Origin: Closterium sp. NIES-65
Taxonomy: Eukaryota > Streptophyta > Zygnematophyceae > Desmidiales > Closteriaceae
Assembly: GCA_948144175.1 (NCBI GenBank)
Contig: CANXME010002275.1
Coordinates: 424,001-488,000, forward strand
DNA length: 64,000 nucleotides
Direction: 5' to 3'
This document shows, one piece after another, positions 31,201 through 42,595 of the stretch (position 1 is its first letter; the number at the start of each line of letters is the position of its first letter). The notes beneath the pieces are model-generated. The model saw only the letters and a program-made list of their open reading frames with translations, had not been told where the DNA came from and made no database searches. A program made the position numbers and the translations under genes.

Positions 31201-34200
31201 CGCGCCTACTTCGGCTTCGCCCGCGCATCCCTCCGCCACGACACCCCTTCGTCGCCTGCCCCTCCCACTGCCACGAAGTCGCGTCGCCGCCCCCCCCCCC
31301 CCCCTACCGCCGCCGCGCCTTCCTCGGCGCCGCCTGCGCATCCCGCCGTCGCGACGCCTCGTCGCCGCCTCACCCCACCGCCGCCGCGCCTTCCTCGGCG
31401 CCGCCTGCGCATCCCGCTGTCACGACGCCTCGTCGCCGCCCCCCCCCCCCCCCCCCCCCTACCGCCGCCGCGCCTTCCTCGGCGCCGCCTGCGCATTCCG
31501 CCTTCGCGACGCCTCGTCGTCGCCTCCCCCTACCGCCGCCGCGCCTTCCTCGGCGCCGCCTGCGCATCCCGCCGCCGCGACGCCTCGTCGCCGCCTTCCC
31601 CTACCGCCGCCGCGCCTTCCTCGGCGCCGCCTGCGCCTCCCGCCGTCGCGACGCCCCGTCGTCGCCTCCCGTCCCGCCGCCGCGACTTTGCGTCGCCGCC
31701 TGCGCTCCCCATCGCCGCGACCCCCCCCCCCCCCCGTCGCCGCCTACGCATCCCGCCCCCGCGACCCGCTCGTCGCCGCCTACACGATCCGCCGCCGCGA
31801 CTTCGCGTCGTCGCCTACGCATCCCACCGCCGCGACCTTCTCGTCGCCGCTTGCACGACCCGCCGCCGCGACTTCGCGTCGCCGCCTGCACATCTCGTCG
31901 CCGCAACCTTCTTCCCGCCGCGACCTAAAGTCACCGCCCGCGCGACCGTTTGCCGTGACCTGCTCGTCGCCGCCCGCATATCTCATCTCCGCGACCTAAA
32001 AATCGCCGCCCCTGCATCTTACCTCCGCGCCTTCCTCGTCGCCACCCCGCGCATCCCGCCACCGCGCCTTCCTCGTAGCAGCCGCCTCATCCCTCAGCAG
32101 CGGCATCACTGGCAGCAACAGCCCCGCCCACACCTACACCTGCGTTCTCCCTCCCACTCCCCCCCCGTTTTTCTCTTCCCCCCCCCTCCTCTCCTCCCAC
32201 GCAGCAGCAGCCGGGACACCTCAGCAGCCACAGCAGCGGCAGCGGCTGCAGCAGCAGCAGCGGCAGCAGCGGCAGCAGCGGCAGCAGCCGCGGCAGCAGC
32301 GGCAGCAGCGCAGCAGCGGCAGCAGAGGCAGTGGCGGCACCAGCTGCATTCCTCCTCTCCCTCTCCCTCCTCTCCTCCCCCTCCGAAGCAGCAGCGGCAG
32401 CAGCGGCAGCGGCAGCAGCAGCAGCAGCGGCAGCAGCGGCAGCAGCGGCAGCAGCGGCGGCAGCAGCAGCAGCAACGCAGCAGCGGCAGCAGCGGCAGTG
32501 GCGGCACCAGCTGCATTCCTCCTCTCCCTCTCCCTCCTCTCCTCCCCCTCCGAAGCAGCAGCGGCAGCAGCGGCAGCGGCAGCAGCAGCAGCAGCGGCAG
32601 CAGCGGCAGCAGCGGCAGCAGCGGCAGCAGCGGCGGCAGCAGCAGCAGCAACGCAGCAGCGGCAGCAGCGGCAGTGGCGGCACCAGCTGCATTCCTCCTC
32701 TCCCTCCCCCTCCTCCCCTCCCCCCCCCCTCCCCCCTCCCTCCTCCCTCAGTAGCGGCAGCAGCGGCAGCAGCGGCAGCACCAGCAGCAGCGGCAGCAGC
32801 AGCAGCAGCAGCCGAAGCAGACCTCCACTCCCCGCAGCAGCACCCCCCCTCCCCCTTCCCCCCGCCCTCCTCCCTCTCGGCTGCCGCGCTCGTCCACCCG
32901 CCGTCGCCCTCCCCCTTAACCGCCGCGGGTCCACCCGCCGCCGTTCACCTCTAGGCCGCCGCGGGTCCACCCGCCGTCGCCCTTCATGGCTACCACTCCT
33001 CCCCCTCTCCCCCCTCCCATTGACGCCTCCTCCGTCGACAAGCTTCAACTTGCCGCGGACCGCTCGGCGATCAACTGGCATTCCTTCGTCGGGAGCATCC
33101 GCCGTGTTCTCCAAGATGCATTCGTCGGACCTTACTGCGTCATCGACATCCTCCTCCGCCGCCCGCAAGCCCTCCAGCCCACAGCACCCATTCACCCCGG
33201 CGAACCCCCTCCACCCCCCATTCCTCCTGGTCCTCCTCCCACTGAACCCACCTTGGAAATCGCCACTACCCCGACGCTCCAAGATGCCGCCGATGCCGCA
33301 TTTCTCCACGATCGCCGCGAATACCTCATCCGCAAGGCGGAGTATGAAGTTGCGGTACACAACCACGACTTCGCGGTAGCGGAACGCGCCAATCGCCTGG
33401 CGCTCCTTGATGAGTACAATACGGCCATGGCGGACTACCTCCCTCGGAGCATCGCATGGGCCACTGCTGATAACCGCGCCTGCACCGTCCTCCTTGGCGC
33501 ACTCCCTGGTACCCTTATGCGCCGTTTCCAAGCTCGCGAGATGCGCGCCTCCCTCATCTGGACCGAGCTCCAGGCGATGTTCGAGCGTCGCGACATCAGC
33601 TCTGTCGGCGCCCTGTTCCAAGAGTACTTCTCCATCACCCTCGCCACCTGTGATGGCGCAGTTGACTATGTGGGGCGCATGCAGGAGGTCGCTGATCGCC
33701 TTGCGGCACGCCAAGCTGCCCTCCCCGAGCCCCTGCAAATCCACCGCCTCCTCTACAACCTCACCCCGGACTACGAGTCCCGCCTCCATGCCTTCACTGA
33801 GGCCAACCCCATGGCCGGCCTCGATGACGTGGTCCAGTGGATCATTGACACGGAGGTCAAGCTACGTACCCCCGTTGTCAACCTTACCACCCCTCAGTCC
33901 TCCTCCTCCACCTCCCTCAACGCTACGCAGCCGCGCAACCAGGGTGGTCGCAGCGGCGGCGGCGGAGGCCGTGGAGCGGGTGGCGGTGGTGGTGGTGGAG
34001 GCCGTGGTGGTGGCGGTGGTGGTAGTGGTGGCCGTGGTGGCCGTGGTGCCGGTGGAGGTGGTGCTGGCAGCACCCCTGGTGGAGGACCTTCCGGTTCTGG
34101 TGGTGCTGTGACTCGAGGCGGACGCCCTGGCACTCTCCCCCCATGCACATATGTGCGCCGCCATGGTCCCCATGCTGGTACCCCTTGCGGCCAGACCAAC

Positions 34201-37200
34201 CATCCTCCCACCACGTGCTTTAAGGCACTTGACGACGCCTGGTTTGATCGAGGCAACACTGGCACCCCTCCTCGCTGGAACTCGGTCTCACCTCGCCCCT
34301 CCTTAGTTGATATTCAAACCCTCCCCTCTTTCCTCCCTGCTCACCTCCGCATGGTTACCCCCTCCCCACCCTCCCAGCTGCAGCAGTTCCAGCAGCACCA
34401 GCAACAGCAACACCTGTACTTCCACCAGCAGCAGCAGCCGCAGTTTCTTCAGCCCCAGCAGCCGCCGCCGCCGCAGTTCTTCCAGCCACCGCCGCAGCAG
34501 CAGCAGCAGTTCCTTTCCCCACCCTGGCAGCAGCAGCCACTCACCTTCGGCACGGCGGCCATGGCCGCTCATACCTCCCTTCCTCCTCCTCCCCGCTGGG
34601 GTTCCCTCCCCTCCCCCCCCCCAAGTGTTCCCGACTCTTCTGGTAGTTTCCTCGGTAATATCAGTGTTGCACCGTCTGTCGCTGCCATGTATCCCTCTGC
34701 TATCAATGAGACTTCGTTTCAGTATCCTGTCCCACCCCCTCCTCCCTCTTCTCCCACCCTGGACTTTGTCCTTGACAGTGGAGCCACTGAAACCGCACTG
34801 AAAGATGCTGGCACTCTCACCCCACTACCACTTCCCACTCAGGTTCATGGAGCTGATTCCAGCTTTTCCATTCCATGCACTCACCTTTCCACCCTCCCTT
34901 GCTCTGCCTTCCCCTCCGGTAAGGTCACAGGTCTCCACATCCCCACTCTCTGCAACAACCTCCTCTCCCACCGTGAGCTCCAAGGTGTTGGTATCACTGC
35001 CATTTACCCCGGTTATGCCAATTACTGTGATCTCTACCAGACCTCCTCCGGTCGCTTCCTTCTCCGTATTCCGCTTTGCCCCCGCACTCGCCTCTACACA
35101 CTCCGCACACCTCGCACATCTTTTTGCCACGTCACCACTCGTGCCGGTGCTTCCACCGGTCCACGTCCTCCTCCTTTACTCCCCCCTTCCCCTCCCACTC
35201 AAGTAACCTCTTCTCCCTCCCCACCATCCTCCTCCTCCCCTCCCGTTCCTTCCTGTACCCCATCTCCCTCCTCCTCCGCTGCCCTCTCCCACCCTGCTGT
35301 CCTCTTACACCACAGACTCGGCCATCCCAACTTCACCGCCCTTCGCACCACAGTCACCTCTCGCCTCCTCCGCAGCCTTCCTCCCGTCTTACCTCCCCTC
35401 CCCTCCTCCCCCTCTCCCCCATGCCCTTCATGCATTCACGGCAAGCTCAAGCAGTCCCCACACCACAGTCATCCCACCTTCGCCGCTGCCCCCATTGACC
35501 TTGTGCACATGGACCTCTGGGGCCCCTATCCCATCCGCTCCCGCCAGGGGCATCGATACATGCTCGTCCTCGTTGACGACCACAGCCGGTACTCCACCAC
35601 CTTCTTCCTTCACACGAAAGACCAGGTGCCGGCAGTGGTCATCAACTGGGCCGAACAGTGCCGCAATCACTTCAAACGCCCCATCGGCCGCCTTCACTCT
35701 GATGGTGGGGGTGAGTTCATCAACAACACCCTTGCCACATACTGCGCCACCTACGGCATCCAAAAGACCTCCACCCTTCCCCACTCCCCTCAGCAGAACG
35801 GCATTGCTGAAAGCCGCATTCGTGAGATCACCAAGATTGCTCGCTGTCTCATTGCTCATGCCTCCACCCCTCCTTCCCTCTGGAGCTATGCCCTCCTCCA
35901 CGCCGCCCTTCTCCTTAATCTCCGCTCCCACCCTCAGCATCCTTCCTCCTCCCCTACAGAGCTTTGGTCCAACGCCAAACCCGACGCTGCAGGCCTTCGC
36001 GTTTGGGGCTGCAAGGCATTCGTTCTTATCCCACCCGCCGACTGTCAGAACTTGAGCTTAGAATCGATACTATAGTAGTGAGCTCAAAGCTCTTTAAGTA
36101 CATCCGGAATGAGCAAGGTAGGGATGAGGAGGGAATCAGGAGGCAATCCTAGGGAATCAAGGGTAATCCCAAGGCAATCTCCAATTGGTGGGTTGGAGAT
36201 TGCTTGGAGATTACATTTGGGTTTGGTTGGGATGTGGGTGTACACCCAACCAAACACAAAGTGCAAACTACACTAAACTAGGATATAAAAGTACAAGTAC
36301 AAAATGTGAGATTGGGGCCTAACACCAACACCCCCCCTGAGGCGTCAATCGAACTCATGGCGGAGAAGGAGGAGCGCAGAGCCCCATGGCGCCAAGGAGA
36401 CGATGGTGGGGAACCTTCCCAAGGGGCTTGGTGAACAGGTCAGCCAGGTTGCAGTCAGATGCCACGTATTCCACCTTCAGCTGCTCTTGTTGCACAAGGT
36501 GACGAATGAAGAAGTGCCGAAGTTCAATATGCTTGGTGCGGGTGTGATACACAGGGTCTTGAGAGATGTGGATGGTACTCTGGTTGTCACACCAGAGGGT
36601 GGGGGCTGACTGAGGGAAGCCAAGCTCCTGGAGTAGGAAGGTGAGCCAACGGGCCTCCTGAGCAGCCATGGTGCCTGCGTAGAGCTCCGCCTCACAGGAG
36701 GAGAGGGAGACTGCAGACGACCTGGTGGAGCGCCAACTGACAGTTCCGCTCCCGAGGGTGAAGCAGTACCCCTGAGAGGAGCGCCGGTCGGTCTGGTCAT
36801 CAGCCCAGGAGGAGTCTGTGTAACCTTCCAGGCGAGGAGGGGAGAGTCCACCGAGTGTGAGAACGTGGGACTTTGTGCCCTTAAGATAGCGCAGCACCCG
36901 CTTTGCTGCCTTCCAATGAAGATTAGTGAAGCGACCCGGGGCCACGTAACGAGAGAGAACACTGACTGGGTAGGCCAAGTCCGGTCGGGTGCACATCATG
37001 GCGTACATGAGGGACCCAACAAGTTCCGGGTATGGCTCATAGCAGGCCTCTGGTGTGGGTACAGCAGGAGCTGTAAGGAGGTGTTGCAGCGGCAGCGGGG
37101 TGGCAACAGGTGTGCACAGCTCCATCTCAAACCGCTTGAGCACATTGTCGATGTAGAACTCCTGGGAGAGTGAGATGGTGCGAGCCTTGCGATCACGAGT

Positions 37201-40200
37201 GATCTCCATTCCTAGGTAGTGCTTGAGGTCACCAAGGTCTTTCATCTGGAGGGCCTTGCTCAGGGCTGCCTGGACTGAGGTCATTTGGGCCGAGTCCTTG
37301 GCAACGAGGATAAAATCATCCACGTAGACTAGGATGTAGAATGGCTCAGAATGACGACGGATGAAGAGAGTCGGGTCAGCAGTTGAGGGGTGGAAGTCCA
37401 GGGAGAGGAGGACTTCTTTCACCTTGTTGTGCCATTCGCGAGGGGCTTGTTTAAGGCCGTAGACGGGGCGATTCAGCTTCCAGACAGTGTTGGGAGGGAA
37501 TTCTCCTGGGAAGCCTTCTGGTCTGTCCATGAACACTGTCTCCTTGAGACGTCCTTGTAGGAAAGCGGAGGAGGCATCCATGGATTTGATCTCAAAGTCT
37601 TCTCGAGCTGCAACATCCATGAGCGTTCGAATGGTGGGAGGTTTGGATGTGGGGGAGAAGATTAGGTCGAAGTCGCGGTACCGCTGCTGGGTGAAGCCCT
37701 TGGCTACGTAACGCGCTTTGAACACCGGTGCCTCGTCTGGGAGCTGTTTTACACGGAACAACCACTTGCCCCCGACGATGTTGACTCCTGGAGGTGGAGT
37801 CTCGTCATCGAAAGAGTGGTTGCGAGTGAATGCTGCAATCTCCGCGTCCATGGCAGCACGCCATTCGGCAGCATGATGGCCTGAGAGAGCCTCTTGGACG
37901 GTGAGAGGGATAGGGATGGTCGGGTTCTCCGCGAGGTTGAGGGAGGGTGAGCCAGTGATATCGGGGAAGATGTGTGAGAGCTGAGGAATGACTGCATGGA
38001 GATCACACAGCTCCTCATGCCTGTCTTCTAGAAGGGTAGAGGGCACATCCCCCCCAGCAGGAGGAGGCGGTGTGATCATTGTGTATCGAAGAACCATTGC
38101 GAGTGGAAGAGCAGCGCGATGGGAGCGGGTGCCATGAGCCACCGGTGAGGAGGGCGGGGCAGGCGGTGTCGGAGAGGGTGACTTAGGAGGCTTGGGTGGG
38201 GGAATGGGCCGCCGGCGGTACGTGATCAGCTCGGGCGACTGTGGGAGAGCGGGTTCCTCTGTGGTGGGGGGAACTGGGGGAGGAGGTGGGGCCGGAGGGT
38301 GGGACCGCCGATGGTAGGTGATAGGTGCGCTCGGAGGGGGCGGCGCAGCGGGAAGGGAAGTGAGGAAGGTGAGGGGGGGGGCGGAGCAGCCGCCGAAGAC
38401 ACCGGTGAGGCCGGGTCAGAGACCTCAGAGGGAGATGGTGGGATGGCAGGAGAGGGAGGAGGTGAGGGGGCAGGAGCAGGCGGGAGGTCGGGAGGCGCGT
38501 CAAAGTCTGCCCAAACGAGGGAGGGTGGATCAGGGAGAGGGTCCCGTCCCGAAGGGGAGTAGAATGGGCGGGTCTCATCAAAGACAACGTCGCGGCTCCT
38601 GACCAACTGTTGAGTGGAGGGATTGAGGAAGAGGTAGTCAGGTGAGTCGGCGTTGTGCCCAAGGTAGATGCACGTCTGAGTCTTGGGACCGAGCTTGCCA
38701 CCGTTCTGGCGTCGAGCCTGAGGGTTGAGGAGGACATAGGCGGTGCATCCCCAAACGCGAAGAGAGCGAGCAGTGGGCGTTTTCCCGAGCCAGAGTGTGG
38801 TTGGAGTGGTGTCGGGAAGGTGCGGATGGGGGTAAAGGTTGTAGAGGAGGGCGGCGTGGTAGAGAGCGTATCCCCAAAGAGAGTGTGGAGCGTTGGAGTG
38901 GCTGAGGAGGCACCGAGTGATCTGCACTAGAGTGTGGTTGCGGCTCTCAGCTATGCCGTTCTGTTGAGGGCTGTCTGGGAGGGTGAAGTTTTGCTGGATG
39001 CCTTCGGAGGAGCAGAAGGCTTTAAGCTTGTCGTTGCAAAATTCACCCCCCCCATCCGAGTGAAGGCGCTTGACCTTGCGGTCAAAGGTGGTCTGTGCCT
39101 GCTTGACCCACGCCATGATGACCTCTGGAGCCTCAGCCTTAGTGTGGAGGAGGTGAACAGAGACGTATCGTGAGTGGTCATCCACGATAACTAGGAAGTA
39201 GCGATATCCACCTCGTGCAAGAACAGGGGCAGGGCCCCAGACGTCCATGTGCACTAGGTCCAGTGGTGCCGCTGCGATTGTGGGTGAGGCAGTGTGGGGC
39301 TGTTGGCACAGTTTGCTCTTGGTGCAATCAAGGCACGTGGGAGCGGGTGAGTCAGGTGGTGGAGGAAGTGTGGCTGGCAGGCCGAGAAGAAGTTTCTTGG
39401 AGGCCATGTCAGCAAGCGTGCGGAAGTTTGGGTGCCCTAACCGATGATGATAGAGGATGGTCGGGTTGGAGAGGCTGCGACATGTGCATGGTGTGATGGG
39501 AGCCTGTGCTTGGGTGGTTGAAACCTGTGGGAGAGGAACGCGTAGCGTGTAGAGGCCGCTGCTATTGAGGGTGAAGCGGGCCAAGACCTTGTTGGTGAGT
39601 GGGTCAATGATGTCGCAGTGGTCCTCATTCTCCGAGAAGATGGTGCGTAGCCCTGCTTTCTGAATTTCTGTTTGAGCCACTAGATTGTGGCGTAGTGAAG
39701 GCACGCACATGCCAGTGACGGTGCCGGAAGGGAAGGCTGGGCATGGGACTGTGGAGGTGCCCTTGGCTAGGGTGGTGAAGCTGGAGTCAGCTCCCAAGAG
39801 AGGGATAGGTGCTGGATAGGGTTTGAAGGAGAGTGTCTCCTTGAGCACAGTGTGAGTGGCCCCACTGTCGAGTGTGAACTCTATGTACTGTGGTGCCTGT
39901 GATGAGTCGATGTACTGGGAAGTGGCTTCATTAATCATGGCAGTGCCAGGAAACAACAGGTTGATACGCACATCAACAGGAGCACTGTCACTAGCACTAG
40001 CCGAAGAGGGGTCCTGGACCTCAACGAGATTGGCCTTACGAGCGCGCATCCAGTTTGGCGGCTTCTTGTCAACCCCGTGGATGGCATACCACTCGTCGTC
40101 TTTCTTCTTGAAGCACGTGGCAAGGGGGTGGTTAGTGCCACCACACACTTGTCCCTTGCGGTTGCCATACTTGACGACGTAGGTGCACGGAGGAAAGCGG

Positions 40201-42538
40201 TTGCGCTGGAAAGGCGCCGAGGCAAGGGCCGCTGCAACACTTGCTAGGGGCATGGGAGCACGGATGGCGTGTGCCTTGGCCTGAGCAGTGGAGTCTTTCT
40301 CGGCAGAGAGGAGTGCGGTGGAGACCTTAGCAAAGGTGAGGTCTTCCGCTGAGAGCGTGAGGAGCATCTTCCTCGTGACTTCATATGCCGAGGAGAGACC
40401 AACAAGAAGGGCGGCTGCAGGGGCTTGTTCGGGGAAGACTATACCCAGCTCCTTGAGTTCACCATGAATGGTCTGCACCTTGGCGATGTAGTCAGCCATT
40501 CCTGAGCAGTCCTCAAGGCGGACTTGAAACATGCTGGGGATGAGAATCGCCACTCCGACCGCCGTCTTGTTCATGAACCGATCCTGGAGATACTTCCAGA
40601 TGGCGTTGGAGGTAGGGTAGTTGTGGAACGTGTTGACAAGTTCGGGAGGGGTGGAGGCAATGAAGACGCTGATGATGGCAGCATCGGCCTTCTCCCACTT
40701 CCGGTACTTCTCAACAACTTCTTCGTACGTCATCACGTCAGCATCACTTGAAGATTCGGTCGGTTCACGGGGAAGAGTGGGCTGTTTCCCCTTGCCACGG
40801 TTGAGGAGGACGTCCTTGAGGTCAAGGCCTTGCACGTCACGGCTCAGGAGGTGCTTGTCAACTCCGTAGCTCCACGCCTTGAAGTTGGAGCTAGAGCCAT
40901 CGGCTTCAAGGCGGAGCGGGGTGATGGGGTTCGCCATGGTGGAAGACGAGAAAGCCATGGTGGAGACCCCTTAACTTCTCGCGCGGAGCGCCGCTCTTAA
41001 GTCACCAATAGGAACTTGAGGTTTGGGGTTTCCAAAGGAGATTTTGAAGAACCGGAGGTTTAGGGTTTACGAAGGAGAATTTGACTGAGACGCCAATTTA
41101 GTGTCAACTACCTACTAGTCCTATTCCCACACACCCCCCCACACACCACCCTCAGCTTCGCGGCTACGCTGCTGCTCGGCTTCGCGGCTACACGGCTGCT
41201 CGGCTTCGCGGCTACGCTGCTGCTCGGCTGCGTTGCTGCACCTGTTCAGCTGCGGGAAAGAGGGGGGATGGGGGTAGGAGTGCAGATGCGGGGCGACGGG
41301 CGGCAGCCCGAAGATGACGCTGCGGGGCGACGGGCGGCGGCCCGACGAGAAGCTGCAGGGCGACGGGCGGCAGCCCGTCGAGGAGAAGAAGTGACGAATT
41401 GATGAAAACGAGTGTTAGGTTAGAGCGCCGACGATGCGCTTACCAGAGAAGTTTCCGTCGATGGTGACGGGAAGGTTTGGCGGGAGAAATTCCGCCGATG
41501 AATGTCGCGAATCAACGGCGACGAAATTGGCGATGGCTTCCCCGAGGTTTGCGGGACAAGTATCCGCAGAGATGAGAGGATCACGATCCGCGTATGCGGT
41601 TGAGCTGCTCTGATACCATGTCAGAATCCCAACCACTAGACCATTGGGATAAAAGGGCTTATTTCAGTAGTGGGTCAGTGCGCCCATAACCCCCCAGGCG
41701 AACGCGCCTGTAGCCCTCTCCAGGATCAATCGGGCATCCATAGTGCAGATCTACTGACACCCCCCCACACTGGGAGGCCCAGTACTAAGCACAGCGGTAA
41801 CGGCCTACATGTGCATACACTGGGAATCGAACCCGAGACCGCTCTGATACCATGTCAGAACTTGAGCTTAGAATCGATACTATAGTAGTGAGCTCAAAGC
41901 TCTTTAAGTACATCCGGAATGAGCAAGGTAGGGATGAGGAGGGAATCAGGAGGCAATCCTAGGGAATCAAGGGTAATCCCAAGGCAATCTCCAATTGGTG
42001 GGTTGGAGATTGCTTGGAGATTACATTTGGGTTTGGTTGGGATGTGGGTGTACACCCAACCAAACACAAAGTGCAAACTACACTAAACTAGGATATAAAA
42101 GTACAAGTACAAAATGTGAGATTGGGGCCTAACACCAACACCGACCGCTCCCACGCCGCTGGCAAACTTGCTCCTCGCGCCCTGGAATGCGTTTACCTTG
42201 GTCACAATCGCGACTCCCCAGGCTACCTCTTCCTCCACCCTCCCACCAATCGCCTCATCCGCAGCGGCGACGTCGTCTTCGACGAATCTGTCCCCTATTA
42301 CTCCATTCCTCCCCCTGATCCCCTCCCTCCTCCCACTTGTCCTCTTGCTTGGACCGACACCGTCCTCCCGCCCCTTCTCCCTCCAGCCCCTCTCCTCCCA
42401 CCCGTCGCAGCTCCGCTCCCGCCCTCCTCCTCCGCCGATGTCTACGACCCTGACGCACCCGCCTCCCCCGCTCACTCGGCCGCACCCCCTCCCCCCCCTC
42501 CCTCCCCCTCTCCCTCTCCCTCCTTCCAGCAGCCGGAT

Positions 42539-42595
<57 letters not shown>

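Larger units (their letters stand above)
36043..42140 (-). mobile_element. Copia element G inside F; TSD CCGAC
   Basis: A 6.1-kb element in minus orientation. The LTRs are 288 bp (36043-36330 and 41853-42140), begin TGTTGGTGTTAGG and end AGTTCTGACA on the minus strand, and appear identical. Target duplication CCGAC is at 36038-36042 and 42141-42145. The primer site is canonical TGGTATCAGAGC next to the 5' LTR, and a CCTCAGGGGGGG polypurine tract adjoins the 3' LTR. It interrupts the integrase part of F and is therefore younger than F. Confidence 0.95.

Noticed and set aside
30900..31999. Pro/Arg/Ala-rich frames of about 330 codons in two frames
   Set aside because: Both overlap the F LTR and leader repeats; two long frames on the same strand are expected from stop-poor GC-rich repeats.
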